A DNA stretch of 64,000 bases from Niabella pedocola (GTDB lineage Bacteria; Bacteroidota; Bacteroidia; Chitinophagales; Chitinophagaceae): positions 186,001 through 250,000 of the forward strand of contig NZ_JAJNEC010000005.1 of the NCBI RefSeq assembly GCF_021044425.1. The letters run 5' to 3'. The notes below the pieces were generated by a model. That model was not told the origin of the DNA. It worked only from the letters and a program-made list of their open reading frames with translations, and ran no database searches. The position numbers and the translations under genes were made by a program. Positions 33,690 through 44,800 of this stretch are shown in pieces. How positions within the stretch are numbered: position 1 is the first letter of the stretch; each line of letters opens with the position of its first letter.

Positions 33690-36680
33690 TTATAGCAATG
33701 GGATTTTTACGGTAAAATACTGCCCGTCCTCTATTATGACTACCGGTTTATCTGCATAATAGCGGTATAAGGTTTGCAGATTTGCCAATCCTCTTTTATT
33801 ACTTGTTTCAACCATGCGGTATCGTTGCAGGTTGTTTCTTACAATCACATAATCATCCTCCGCAAAGATGCGGATACGCAGGGGGCATTCGATATCAGCG
33901 GTATTGTGTTTAATGGCATTTTCCACGAGATTTTGCAAACTTACCGGCACCATATACTTACTGAGCAATGTATCCGGTATATCAATCGTTACTTCCAACC
34001 CATCTTTAAAACGGGTCTTTTGCAGCTCAACAAAGGTTTTAACAAATTCGAGTTCATCCTGCAGGTGCACCAGTTCCTGCTCATCGCTCTTTAACACATA
34101 GCGATATACCCGGCTCATTCCATCCAGGAAGGTGGTTGCCGTTTTGGTATCACTCTTAATTAAACTTCGCAGCGCGGTTAAAGAATTAAACAGGAAATGA
34201 GGATTCAAATGCTGTTTCAGGCTTTCATACTGTACCATCGTCTTTTCCTTCTCCAGCGATTCGGCCTTGGTTTCCAGGCTTAAAATCTGTCGCTGTTTGT
34301 TCATCCGGAAACGATAAAACATAAAGACGGACAGCATTATAAGCAGTGCCGCAATGGTTTTAAACCACCCGGTTTTGTAAAAAACTGTGGCAACCTGCAG
34401 CCGGAGCCGTTTTTCCTCCCCATTCCAGTTGCTTATATTGGAAGAGGCCTTGTACAAAAATGTATAATCGCCGCCGGGCACACTGCTGTAAACCACTTTG
34501 GGATCCTGCGTATAATGCCAGTCTTTTTCCAACCCATCCAGTTTGTAGGCATACCACACCGGCGCATTATAACTTACAGCTTCAAGTTCTATGGTAAAAA
34601 AATTCTCATCCTGCTTTAATGCAATCACGTCACTGCTGTTGATGGTACGCATGGGAACATGCTTATTACCGCTGATGCCGATATCCGCAATAAAACAACG
34701 GGCAGCGGTCCGGTCTGTTTTGTATTGCAGGGGATTGAACTGTACGTATCCCCTGCGGGACGGCATGATATATTCGCCGTTTTTTAGTTTTATGGCCGGG
34801 TGTTCCGCAAAATCAGTGATCAGCAACCCGGCCCCTGCGCCTATGGAGGTAAAATAACGTCTTGATTTTCCCAGCATTACCATCCCGGCCGCAGTACCCA
34901 ACCATACCCGGTTGCTGTCGTCAACCGCAATGCCTCCCACAATATTACTGGGCAAGCCATCCTTCACCGTATAAGAAGTAAATATATTTTTATCCGCATC
35001 AATGCAGGTAACACCATTGAAGGTTGATACCCATATTTTACCATCTTTATCCTCGTTAATGCTGATGATCACATCCCCGACAATGGTGTTGGGCGTTTTA
35101 TCGGTGCTTCTCCAAAGTTTTGTAGCACCGGTTAAAGGATTATATACAGACACCCCGTCGCCATTATAACCAAACCAGATCCTTTTCTTACGGTCTTCAA
35201 ATACAAACCGTACCGTGTAGCCTGTATATTTCTTTAACACAGGATGAGCGGCCACACTGTGAAATCTTCTTTCGGCAGGTATATAATAATAAAGCCCGTC
35301 ATAGTCTCTTGAGCCGAACCACAGCGTACCGTCGCTGGTTTTGTTGGCACTAAAATAAAATGATTGCGGTATAGAATCTTTGATGGTAAGAAAATCCATC
35401 TTACCCGTTGCCCGGTTCAGGCGGTTTACACCGGCGCCCGTAGCTACCCATATATCATGGTTCGCGTCTTCAACAATGGCGCGTACCGAGTTAAAATAGA
35501 TCATATCCGGCTTGCCGGGTTGGTTCCTCCACACCTGGTACCTGCCGGTTTGCACATGATACATTGAAATACCATTGCCGGTCGTAAACCAAAGGTTGCC
35601 TTCATGGTCTTCTTCAATACCCCGGGTAAGTGTATGTACATCGGCGCTGCCAAAGGGATAGCCCACTTTGAATACATTTTTCTGCTGATCGACATAGTTT
35701 ACCCCGATATCGGATCCCAGCCATATCCTCTTATCCTTCCCCCTCCAGATCGAAAACATCAGGTTGCTGAGCAAGGAATTTTTAGCATCCGGGGCATACT
35801 TGTAATGCGTTAGCTTTTTCTGTTGCGGGTTATAGCAAAGCAATCCGTTCAGATTGGTAATGATCCAGATGGTATGGTTGTCATCTTCTGCAAATCCGTT
35901 TACCAAACTTTTTACATCGCTTTGATCTTTTACCAGTAAATGGTCAAGCACTTCGGCTTGCTGGGTTTGCCCATCAATGCGCAGCAGCCGGAAAGCTGCG
36001 TGATTGGCCAGCCAAACATCCCCTGCGTCCGATACCATTATTTTATGAATCACTTTTCCTTCCAGCTCTTTTACCGCGTAATGCCTGGCCTTTCCCGATT
36101 TTACATTATAAACTAGATAGTAGCCCTCACCCCCGAGATAGAGGTCATTTCCGTTCAGAAAAGCGCTGCCGGCCTTTATGGCGCCCAGTAACCGGTTCGA
36201 AGCGCTATCATTGCTCAGCAGCTCAAACCGGTCGGCTACAGGATTATAACAGCGTAAACCCGATCTTGACACCAGGTATAGGCGGTCCGCAGCAACAGGC
36301 ACAATGGTGTTTACAGTAAACCCGGCTGCCTTTTTTATTTTCCGGAATGTAAAAGACGTATAATCGAATTCCACCAGCTCGTTCCAAAAACCGAACCATA
36401 GCCGGCCATCGGGCCCACAGGCCATCGCATTACAAACCGAAGCCGGGGGAGCACTGCTATCGGTACGATCATAACCAAATTGCCGGATCGTTTTTCCATT
36501 GTAGCGGTTCAATGCGCCGCCCGAAGCAAACCACATATAGCCATATTTATCCTGGCATATCGCATGCGTCCAGCCATCATTTAATCCGTCGGCGGTTGTA
36601 ATCTGATGAAAGACCACCGGTTGTTGCGCAAACAGCCGGATCCAAAGGAAAAGCAGAAAAATGAGAAGGCTCTTTTTCAT
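33690..36680 (-). CDS. Sensor histidine kinase with Reg_prop beta-propeller (LytS/YehU type)
   Basis: A 996-residue membrane sensor. After the signal peptide (MKKSLLIFLLFLWIRLFAQ) come many Reg_prop blades (for example DKYGYMWFASGGALNRYNG, EDHEGNLWFTTGNGISMY, EDKDGKIWVSTFNGVTC), then a Y_Y_Y domain (WYAYKLDGLEKDWHYTQDPKVVYSSVPGG), one membrane span near 770, a coiled coil, and a His_kinase domain with His828 in LNPHFLFNSL and ATPase motif NLVENAIKHN. It likely senses a periplasmic oligosaccharide, as do kin proteins of this design. Its regulator follows directly. Confidence 0.92.
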   Translation of the reverse strand: MKKSLLIFLLFLWIRLFAQQPVVFHQITTADGLNDGWTHAICQDKYGYMWFASGGALNRYNGKTIRQFGYDRTDSSAPPASVCNAMACGPDGRLWFGFWNELVEFDYTSFTFRKIKKAAGFTVNTIVPVAADRLYLVSRSGLRCYNPVADRFELLSNDSASNRLLGAIKAGSAFLNGNDLYLGGEGYYLVYNVKSGKARHYAVKELEGKVIHKIMVSDAGDVWLANHAAFRLLRIDGQTQQAEVLDHLLVKDQSDVKSLVNGFAEDDNHTIWIITNLNGLLCYNPQQKKLTHYKYAPDAKNSLLSNLMFSIWRGKDKRIWLGSDIGVNYVDQQKNVFKVGYPFGSADVHTLTRGIEEDHEGNLWFTTGNGISMYHVQTGRYQVWRNQPGKPDMIYFNSVRAIVEDANHDIWVATGAGVNRLNRATGKMDFLTIKDSIPQSFYFSANKTSDGTLWFGSRDYDGLYYYIPAERRFHSVAAHPVLKKYTGYTVRFVFEDRKKRIWFGYNGDGVSVYNPLTGATKLWRSTDKTPNTIVGDVIISINEDKDGKIWVSTFNGVTCIDADKNIFTSYTVKDGLPSNIVGGIAVDDSNRVWLGTAAGMVMLGKSRRYFTSIGAGAGLLITDFAEHPAIKLKNGEYIMPSRRGYVQFNPLQYKTDRTAARCFIADIGISGNKHVPMRTINSSDVIALKQDENFFTIELEAVSYNAPVWYAYKLDGLEKDWHYTQDPKVVYSSVPGGDYTFLYKASSNISNWNGEEKRLRLQVATVFYKTGWFKTIAALLIMLSVFMFYRFRMNKQRQILSLETKAESLEKEKTMVQYESLKQHLNPHFLFNSLTALRSLIKSDTKTATTFLDGMSRVYRYVLKSDEQELVHLQDELEFVKTFVELQKTRFKDGLEVTIDIPDTLLSKYMVPVSLQNLVENAIKHNTADIECPLRIRIFAEDDYVIVRNNLQRYRMVETSNKRGLANLQTLYRYYADKPVVIIEDGQYFTVKIPLL

Positions 36681-37051
36681 TAAAAATCAAAATAACAACA
36701 ACGGATTCAATACCCAAAAGCAGTAGCGCCAACCGGATATTTTTTACGCCGAACCGGATAAACTACCGGCTAAGGCGCTCCTGTTAAAAACATCCGGGCG
36801 CACATTTCTCAATAACGCAGTTATGGATCTGCCCTGATTGATAAAGTTATAAAAAACCAGGCTTCAGACAATACAGGAATTTAATACGCGCATGTTTCTT
36901 CCGGGTCTTTCCGGGAAAGGCAGGCGGGTACCGCTACTTTGTACCGGTAAAGGTGTGGGGGCCGCTCACGAGTGAACCCGCCGATAAAAACAATGCTGAA
37001 ATTTACAGCTGCATCGCCGGTATTACCCGAAAAGCGATCGGTTACACAGTT
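36681..37051. other. Intergenic region between the sensor kinase and the 37052 gene
   Basis: About 370 bp holding the upstream region of the kinase gene. The sequence has several GTACCGGT- and CGGATAAACTACCGG-like words but no gene, clear promoter box or strong hairpin that I can support. Confidence 0.4.
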
Positions 37052-38293
37052 TTAGTCAATACCGGCTTTGAACACTTTGGAGTATTGTATGGTACCATCC
37101 CGGTCAACCTGGCGGATACGGATGTACAGTTCCTTATCTTTATCAACCGGCACTGAAGCCTCTTTGCTGCATGACGCGATGATGAGTACGATACATGCCA
37201 GCGCCAGCAATGCCTGCACTGTGATACGGCGGCGGCCTGCAGCAATGATAAGCCCCAGTATGGAGGCCATACCTGCACCCAGGAGTGCATTTTCCGATTG
37301 CAGATCGATTTCAAACTGATAGTGGAGTTCGGTAGCCTCATTGCCCGCCGCAGCCTTTGAAGCAACCGAACCGATCTTTTGGAATGCGAGCCCGTCAACA
37401 GATGCTTCCACATCAAAATGGTCGCTCTGTTTTTCAGATTCCGTGGTCCAGTTCACCTGCAATACCCCGTTTTGCACCGAGGCCGTAGCAGGGCCAAAAG
37501 ATACCGGCAGTGCAATCGAAAAAGCACAGGTTGTGGGTAACGGATACGGAACCAAGCCCTCATTTTTCAGGTCCCAGTTATTGGGATTGTTGAGCTGGGC
37601 TCTGAGCGTTGCCAACGATCCGGCGGAAGTAGCGGTGCACTTCACGATGCCGTTATCAAATTCAGCACCATTGGTTCCAGGCGAAAGCAAGCCCATGATG
37701 GCGTTCACTCCTGTTGTAAGACCGGGAGGCAGGGCCGACCGTGTTTGGATATACGACCAGGAAGTACCTCCGATATTGTCCCAGCCGGCATAGGTGCTGG
37801 CAAGTTGCGTTCCGGACAGGATCTCACTGTTCATATGTATACCGGCAATAAAGGTGGGTGAAGCAGCGGTGCCCTGAAAGGCCAGCACCTGGTCTCCCCC
37901 AACAGACAAAATAAACAACCCCGATCCCGAATAAGAAACGTTACCGGCAGATGCCGAAAGAACGCTGGATGCCTGCCCGGTTGCTTTTATGGTAACTTGT
38001 GCAAATTGCGATAACGCGCCGGTGGATTTCCATTGAATAATACCTTCCGCAGTTCCCAGGGCTGCAGGAGAAAGTGCCGTATTCCATCCGTTGTCTGTAA
38101 AATTGATGATGGTATTATTTGCAATACCTCCGGTCTTTAAAACAACAAACGTAAATGAAGATTCGTTGTTATTGGAGTTGATGGCATTATAGCCTACGAA
38201 TGCAATATCACCGGCTAGCAGTGGTTGTGCATATCCCTTATTGATGCCAAACATCAATAAGATTATCATCATAAACAGGTAGATTTTTTTCAT
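37052..38293 (-). CDS. Exported protein with a surface-type beta domain interrupted by hydrophobic segments
   Basis: A 413-residue protein of unknown function. Signal peptide MKKIYLFMMIILLMFGINKGYAQ; residues 24-255 form a beta-rich domain seen in Bacteroidota surface proteins (LLAGDIAFVGYNAINSNNN, then IINFTDNGWN). The following domain (LPVSFGPATASVQNGVLQVN, NWTTESEKQSDHFDVEASVD) is the kind that normally runs into YYRLKQVDKDG before a type IX sorting tail. Here two hydrophobic stretches (about 337-352 and 359-374, split by GRRR) intrude before the matching YIRIRQVDRDGTIQYSKVF at 390-408. The second ends in IIASC, like a lipobox. It lies between the sensor kinase and the glycan locus. Confidence 0.7.
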   Translation of the reverse strand: MKKIYLFMMIILLMFGINKGYAQPLLAGDIAFVGYNAINSNNNESSFTFVVLKTGGIANNTIINFTDNGWNTALSPAALGTAEGIIQWKSTGALSQFAQVTIKATGQASSVLSASAGNVSYSGSGLFILSVGGDQVLAFQGTAASPTFIAGIHMNSEILSGTQLASTYAGWDNIGGTSWSYIQTRSALPPGLTTGVNAIMGLLSPGTNGAEFDNGIVKCTATSAGSLATLRAQLNNPNNWDLKNEGLVPYPLPTTCAFSIALPVSFGPATASVQNGVLQVNWTTESEKQSDHFDVEASVDGLAFQKIGSVASKAAAGNEATELHYQFEIDLQSENALLGAGMASILGLIIAAGRRRITVQALLALACIVLIIASCSKEASVPVDKDKELYIRIRQVDRDGTIQYSKVFKAGID

Positions 38294-38610
38294 TGCAAGA
38301 GGGGTTTAAACTGCAAGTTAAGCAGATCGTGCCCATCTTTGAAATAAAATCTCAGGCAATGGCTACCCGGTTCCGAAAAAAGGAGGCGTCCTCCCGGATA
38401 AAAAAAATGTTTTTAACTGCGCCCGGCATCATGAAAGCGGATCTTCAATACCAGGAGCAACCGGTCATCAACAACTTGTTTCAGCATCTGCAATGCGCTT
38501 GATACTTCACAGATGCTGATCCGCCGCAGCCAAAACGCTCGTTCGGGATCACACACCCGCATTCGTATTATAAACAGCAGCGTTGCGATCTGCAGCTGCC
38601 CGGATGGGCT
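38294..38610. other. Intergenic region downstream of the SusCD-sulfatase operon
   Basis: About 315 bp. It includes a hairpin described separately and otherwise shows no gene; short frames on either strand lack features. The upstream sequence of the 37052 gene is here. Confidence 0.4.
38481..38519 (-). terminator. Possible terminator behind the sulfatase gene
   Basis: TCAGCATCTG (38481-38490) pairs perfectly with CAGATGCTGA (38510-38519) across a 19-base loop, about 90 bp past the sulfatase stop. No T run follows on the minus strand, so the role is uncertain. Confidence 0.35.
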
Positions 38611-40140
38611 TTATTCTGCTTTTATCTTTTCCAGCAGCGCTTTCAGCTCCTGTACCCGCTGCGGGTATTTTGCAGCAAGATTCGTTCGCTCGCCCGGATC
38701 CTTGTTGAGATCGTATAGCTGATCCTCCGGACTGTAGCCGGTTTCAATATTTACAGCACCCATCAGTGCAGGTCCTTTTGAAGGGCTGAGGTATTTCCAA
38801 CCGTCTTTTACAATACATAAAGCGCTGTTGGCCGGCTGTTCCACAATATAATCCCGGTGCGTTGCCGTTTGGCCCGTTAAGGTTGAAAGATAATTCCTGC
38901 TGTCGGTAAATTCTCCTTTTGGAAGTTTTACATTCAGCAAGGCAGCAAACGAGGCCATCAGGTCGATCTGGCTTACCAGCGCAGCTGATTTTTTTCCTCC
39001 TGCAACCTTCGCCGGCCACTGCACGATAAAAGGTACTCTTGTACCGGCTTCAAAAGCGCTGTATTTACCGCCACGGTAAATTCCCGCGGCTTTATGATGA
39101 AGTGTAGCTGCAGCTTCGGCCGATTGGTCGATATATCCGTCGTTCAATACCGGCCCGTTATCGCTGCTGAAAATAACAATGGTATTTTTTAACAGCCCCC
39201 GCTCTTTCAGTGCATTCATTACCACACCCACGCTATGATCCATTTCCAGGATCACGTCGCCCCGGTAACCGAGCCTGCTTTTTCCCTTAAATTCTGTTCC
39301 GGGCATACGGGGAACATGAATATTATGAATGGCATAATATAAAAAGAAGGGCTTTTTGCTTTTCAGGCTTTGATCGATAAAATCCACGGCCTTGTTGTTG
39401 AACACATACCCCAGTTCTTCGTCCGTCCATTCACTCCTTTTTCCTCCCTGCATAAACCCGATACGGCCAATACCATTTACAATATGCCCGTCGTGTCCCT
39501 GCCGGGGATCATTGGGCTGCTTTAATAGTTCAGGATGCTCCTTTCCTGTCAGCTCTCCCGGGAACGCTTTATGATAGTCAACAGCGATCGGATCTTTTTC
39601 CTCCAGCCCGATAGCCCGCTGATTTTCCATAAAGATCGTGGGAACCCGGTCTGCCGTTGCAGGAAATATAAACGAATAATCAAACCCTACTTCCCTGGGC
39701 CCGGGTGTAACTTCCTTATTCCAGTCTACCGGCGACTGGTTCCCCAGCCCCAGGTGCCATTTCCCCACTACCCCGGTTACATAGCCGGCCTGCTGAAACA
39801 CTTTTGGCAGGGTGGTGATATCGGTGGGGATGACCAGGTTGGCGTCGCCCGGAAGAATATTGGTTCCTTTTTTCCGCCAGGCATACCTGCCCGAAAGCAA
39901 GGAATACCGGGAAGGCGTACAGGTAGAGGCCGTGGCATGGGCATTGGAAAAATTAACGCCGTTTTGCGCGAGCCGGTCGATATTGGGCGTTGCGATCGCC
40001 GTTGCACCGTTACAACTTAAATCTCCATAACCCAGATCGTCGGTATAAATCACCAACACATTCGGGCGGTTCGTGGTTTGGCAAAACCCGGATAACAGAC
40101 TCCAGGCAAGTATTGCGGTAAACATCCATTTTTTCTGCAT
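38611..40140 (-). CDS. Secreted sulfatase (type I, formylglycine-dependent)
   Basis: Hydrolyses sulfate esters, here probably on a polysaccharide. From ATG 40140 (MQKKWMFTAILAWSLLSGFC) it has 509 residues with an export signal. The active-site motif CTPSR has Cys74 as the formylglycine precursor; metal ligands Asp34-Asp35 lie in YTDDLGYGD, and FSSDNGPV gives the later Asp-Asn pair. The C-terminal sub-domain ends VQELKALLEKIKAE. It is the last gene of a minus-strand operon with susD and susC (15 bp gap), which implies a sulfated substrate. A maturing enzyme must be encoded elsewhere. Confidence 0.92.
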   Translation of the reverse strand: MQKKWMFTAILAWSLLSGFCQTTNRPNVLVIYTDDLGYGDLSCNGATAIATPNIDRLAQNGVNFSNAHATASTCTPSRYSLLSGRYAWRKKGTNILPGDANLVIPTDITTLPKVFQQAGYVTGVVGKWHLGLGNQSPVDWNKEVTPGPREVGFDYSFIFPATADRVPTIFMENQRAIGLEEKDPIAVDYHKAFPGELTGKEHPELLKQPNDPRQGHDGHIVNGIGRIGFMQGGKRSEWTDEELGYVFNNKAVDFIDQSLKSKKPFFLYYAIHNIHVPRMPGTEFKGKSRLGYRGDVILEMDHSVGVVMNALKERGLLKNTIVIFSSDNGPVLNDGYIDQSAEAAATLHHKAAGIYRGGKYSAFEAGTRVPFIVQWPAKVAGGKKSAALVSQIDLMASFAALLNVKLPKGEFTDSRNYLSTLTGQTATHRDYIVEQPANSALCIVKDGWKYLSPSKGPALMGAVNIETGYSPEDQLYDLNKDPGERTNLAAKYPQRVQELKALLEKIKAE

Positions 40141-40155
40141 GATCAAAAATAAAAT

Positions 40156-41811
40156 TTATTTCAGATTGGGGTTAATATTTACTTCAGCCTGTGGTACCGG
40201 CCAGGGATAATTTTCGGCTTTAAAATTCTTCGATGTCACATACCAGCGGCTATCAGGATCGGTAGCTCCGTCGGGTGCCTTCCTTAAGTTCTTTGCGCCC
40301 GGATAAGAGGCCCCGAAGAATTTACCCTGCAATACCGTTACGGCATCGTTCCAGCGATAAAGATCCCATAAACGGGTACCTTCCAGCGCCAGCTCCACGC
40401 GGCGCTCTTTTTTCAGAAGGGTCATCAGCTTTGCCGGATCCTGTTCCGTAACCGGGGGCATGGAAACTGAAGCGCGGGCACGCACTTTATTGATCGTTTC
40501 GTCCAGCAGCCCCTGCCCTACAATGCCCATCCGTACCTGGGCCTCCAGGTAACTGAGCAGTACTTCTGCATAGCGGATAATAGGCAGGTCGATACCGGAA
40601 TTCTGCAGATCGCCACCTCCAAAGCCGTCATACGCAAACTTCCGCATGCTGAAACCCGTTCTGGTAGCTTGTTTACTTAATGTTAGCTGATCCGGAGAAC
40701 TGGTCATATCCGGATGACTGATATAAGGCGCTCCTTTAAAAAGCGCATTGTTGTAAAGGATGGTAACCGCCAGCCGCGGATCACGGTTCTTTCCAAAATC
40801 TGCGGGATCGTACTGCGGACTGTTATAGGAAAACGCGCTGCCATCTTTGAAGTCATAGGCTTCGGCCAGGCTTCCGAGCGGACAAAAAATACCCCAGCCT
40901 GCCGACATTGCGGGAAAGAAATGCTGTAGCATCCCGTTGGGTGCCAGGTCAACCAGGTACTGCGTTGCAAAAATAATTTCCTTGCTGCTTTCGTTGGTAC
41001 CGTTAAACAGGCTGGCATAATCCGGATCGATCAGGTGCTCATTCAGATCTATGATCTTTTTATATGTTACAGCCGCCTGCTGCCAGTTTTCCTGCTGCAG
41101 GTACAAACGCCCTAAAAAAGCCAGTGCCGCCTGTTGTGTGGCGCGTCCTCTTTCCGCCGCAACCAGTTGTTTGGCCGTTGGCAGGTCGGCCGCCGCATCG
41201 GTGAGTTCTTTTGCCACAAAAACCTGTACATCGCTTAAAGGGGTTTTAGTTACCTTATTGGCCTCATCGGGTTGCAATACACCGGTAACCAACGGAACGG
41301 CCCCAAAATAAGTAGAGAGATACAGATACTGTGTGGCCCGCAGGAACCGCGCCTCAGCAATCACCCTTTTTTTCAGGGCATCCCCGATGACCGCCTTACC
41401 AATATTGTCCAGGAAATAATTACAGCGCGAAATCCGGGAATAGCTGTTGCTCCAGTAATTAGAATAATCCCCGATATTGGCGGTAAGCGTTCCATTGGTA
41501 AGTTTATTGAAATTGGAGTTATCGCCTCTGCGGTCATAAGCATTATCGGTTGCAAACTCAAGAAACAGCAACCCGTTATACGACCACCAGTCAGTTGGGC
41601 CGAATTCAGCGGCTTTCTGCATCTGAATATTCCCCCGGTATAACGCGGTTAAGGCCACATTTACGTTGGCTTCGCTGGTCCAGAAAACATCATTGGCAAA
41701 CTGATCCCTGGGATACAGGTCCAGCTTTTTGGCACAGGAGCAAAAACCAACAATAAGCAGGGCTACACAAGCCCAAACCGAAGCCTTTTTTCTAACTATC
41801 ATTTGTTTCAT
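40156..41811 (-). CDS. SusD/RagB family outer-membrane nutrient-binding lipoprotein
   Basis: The lid subunit that captures oligosaccharides for the SusC channel. The 551-residue protein starts MKQMIVRKKASVWACVALLIVGFCSC with a lipobox, followed by KLDLYPRDQFANDVFWTSEANVNVALTALY, the standard SusD opening. TPR-like helices (ARFLRATQYLYLSTYFGAVPLVT) and the C-terminal ERRVELALEGTRLWDLYRW and YPWPVPQAEVNINPNL are all typical. It lies 42 bp behind susC and forms a pair with it. Confidence 0.95.
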   Translation of the reverse strand: MKQMIVRKKASVWACVALLIVGFCSCAKKLDLYPRDQFANDVFWTSEANVNVALTALYRGNIQMQKAAEFGPTDWWSYNGLLFLEFATDNAYDRRGDNSNFNKLTNGTLTANIGDYSNYWSNSYSRISRCNYFLDNIGKAVIGDALKKRVIAEARFLRATQYLYLSTYFGAVPLVTGVLQPDEANKVTKTPLSDVQVFVAKELTDAAADLPTAKQLVAAERGRATQQAALAFLGRLYLQQENWQQAAVTYKKIIDLNEHLIDPDYASLFNGTNESSKEIIFATQYLVDLAPNGMLQHFFPAMSAGWGIFCPLGSLAEAYDFKDGSAFSYNSPQYDPADFGKNRDPRLAVTILYNNALFKGAPYISHPDMTSSPDQLTLSKQATRTGFSMRKFAYDGFGGGDLQNSGIDLPIIRYAEVLLSYLEAQVRMGIVGQGLLDETINKVRARASVSMPPVTEQDPAKLMTLLKKERRVELALEGTRLWDLYRWNDAVTVLQGKFFGASYPGAKNLRKAPDGATDPDSRWYVTSKNFKAENYPWPVPQAEVNINPNLK

Positions 41812-41853
41812 TGTTGTAAAAGTTTATACGCTGTTTTACAATTGGAGCGGGTA

Positions 41854-44800
41854 TTAAAAGTTCACATTTACACCCAGGGTAAAATTGGCCAGGATGGGAT
41901 AATAATCACCGGCCGTATTGATCTCCGGATCCCATCCCTTTGGATAGCGGCTGAAGGTTGCCAGGTTCTCCGCTGCCGCAAATACCCGCAGCGACTGTAT
42001 GCCCATCCATTTAAGACTTTTGTCGCCCAGGGTATATCCCAGCTGGATATTCTTAATGCGGAGATAGCTTCCGTTCAGCAACCAGAAATCGGATAGCAGG
42101 GTATTGGGAGTGCCGGTATTGGCAATTTCCTCCATACGGGGGTACCGTGCATTCCGGTCAGGATGCTGCGCCGTCCACCTTCCATCCAGCTGCCACCGCT
42201 GGATGTTGCCGTTCTGGTACATGGCATAGCCTGCATAGTTGGTGAGGCGGCCATTTACGCCGCTTACACCCTGCAGCAGGGCACTGAAATCCACTCCCGC
42301 ATATCCCGCATTGATTGCGATCCCATAGGTATATCTGGGAATATTGGTACCCAATATCGCCCGGTCGTAGGTTGCGTCGACCTTGCCATCCGGCTTCCCG
42401 TCCGGGCCGCTGATATCCTTATAACGGATATCACCAGGTTTCGGCTTGGGATTGATGGCGGTTTGATTGGCATACCCGTCAATATCCGCCTGGTCTATAA
42501 ACAAACCATCTGCACGATACCCGTAATACAGGTCGATCGGGTAGCCCAGGAAGCGGCTGGAACCGTTTCCTACCAGGCCGTTAGGTTGCGGAATGTTCAG
42601 CCCCGGCCCAAGGTCCAGCACCTTGTTCCGGATCACCGAAAGGTTCGCCCGCATTCCATATGTGAATTTGTTCCGGGTTTCGTTATATCCCAGTTCAAAT
42701 TCCCAACCTTTATTACTCAGCTTACCGGCGTTGATAGTGCCCACGCCAAATCCCAGCACCGCAGAATAACTGCTTCCGGGGTTGGCCAGGATATCATATC
42801 CGTAACGGTCAAAATACGCGGCACTGAAGCTCAGCCGGCCGTTTAGCGCAGTTCCTTCCAGTGCAATATCCTTGGTACGGGTAGACTCCCAGTGAAGCGT
42901 GGTATCTGTAAGCGTGGTCAGGATAGAACCGGCCGCAATCGTATTTCCGAACGGATAGCTGTAATTGCCGCCCAGCGCCAACACCAGCTGCCAGGGGTAA
43001 TTACCAATGTTCTGATTGCCCAGCGTACCATAAGAAGCCCGGAGTTTGAGCTCGTTGATCCACGGAACATGTTGCTTAAAAAAGGGTTCCTCAGAAATAC
43101 GCCAGCCCAATGCATACCCGGGAAAATCGGCATATCGAAGCGTGGGCGGGAACCGTGAAGATCCATCGCGGCGAACCGTCACTTCGGCCAGGTAGCGTGT
43201 TGCATAATTATACTGGAGCCGACCGAAATAAGAATCCATGGCCCACTCCGTTTTATTACCGGAATTGGTTTGGGTTCCGGGATCACCGGCGTTTAGCTCG
43301 GTAAGACTGTTGGATACATACCCGTTCCGGAAGTTGGAAGAAACACGATCGCCGTTATATTCATAGGTATGCCCCAGCAATATATTGACCGCATGACGTC
43401 CAAAAGTATTTTTATATTCCAGTAATTGCTGCAAGGTCTTATACTCCACTTCTTCGTTGTTCTGGGTCAGGTTGCCGGGCCCCAGTTTTACCGATGCATT
43501 CAGTACCTGGTTCGACAAAAAACGCCTAGACCAGTTGGAACCGTTGGTATAACCACCAATACCGGAAAGGGTAAGGCCATGTACAATTTCCCAGTCGAGA
43601 CGCAGGTTCCCCGCCAGGTTCGTCCACTTTGAATCAAAGAAGGATTCATTATTAAGATAGGTATAAGGCGTTCCCTTATTGGCAAGGCCGGTACCAAAAT
43701 CACCGTTGCTGAGCAGATAAGGAAAAGTGGCCGGGATCCGTACCACCTGGCTGATGCCCGTAAGCATATCATTAAAATCCTGGGTGGCTGATGGCGCGGG
43801 CTGATTGTTCAGCTCCTGCGTGGCAGCCAGTCTTGTTGAAAGTTTCAGCTTTTCCGCAAGCCGGTTCGTCATATTAAAACGCAGGTTATAGCGCTGGTAG
43901 TCATTCCGGGCCACAATACCGTTCTGATAAAGATATCCCAGCGACAGCAGGTAGTCTGTATTGCCGGTCTTATTCGCAACGGACAGGTTATGCCCCGTTT
44001 GCAATGTCCCGTTTTTAAACATCAGGTCGATATAATTTACGTCCGGATAACGATCAGGATCTGAACCATCGCGGAACTTCTGGATCTCTTCTTCTGTATA
44101 GGTACCGGGTGTGGCTTCGTTGCGTGCCTGCGCGTATTCCCAGGAATGCACAAACTCGGGATATTGGGTAGCGCGCTGCGTGCCGATATAGCCATTATAG
44201 CCGATCTTTATTTTCCCGTTCATTCCCTGGCCGGATTTTGTTGTAACCAGGATCACACCATTTGCCGCCCTTGAACCGTAGATCGCTGCTGATGCAGCAT
44301 CCTTCAACACGGATATGCTGGAAATATCATTGGGGTCTATATTGCTTAACTGACCGGGAATGCCGTCGATCAATACCAACGCATCCGGGTTGGCACCAAA
44401 CGATGAAACACCGCGGATCCGGATCGTTCCGGCACTGCCGCCTCCAGGCTGTCCCGAACGCTGGATAACCGTAACACCCGGCATCTGTCCGGTAAGTGCC
44501 TGTGTAGCCTGTGTAACCGCCCGGTTATTAAGGTCCTTCGCATTTACCTGCGAAATGGCACCGATCACATTTACCCTTCGCTGCGTACCATACCCCACTA
44601 CCACCACTTCGTCCATTTGCCCGGGTAAGGCCGCCAGCCGCATCATAATACTGCTTTTTTCACCGGCATTCAGTGAAAAATGCATTAATGAGTCGTCCCG
44701 GTATCCCACGTAAGAAAAGTAAAGATCATAGGAATGCCCATACACCATCCGGACGATAAACCCACCCTTCGCATCTGTAACCTGGTGAGCCACTGATGCG

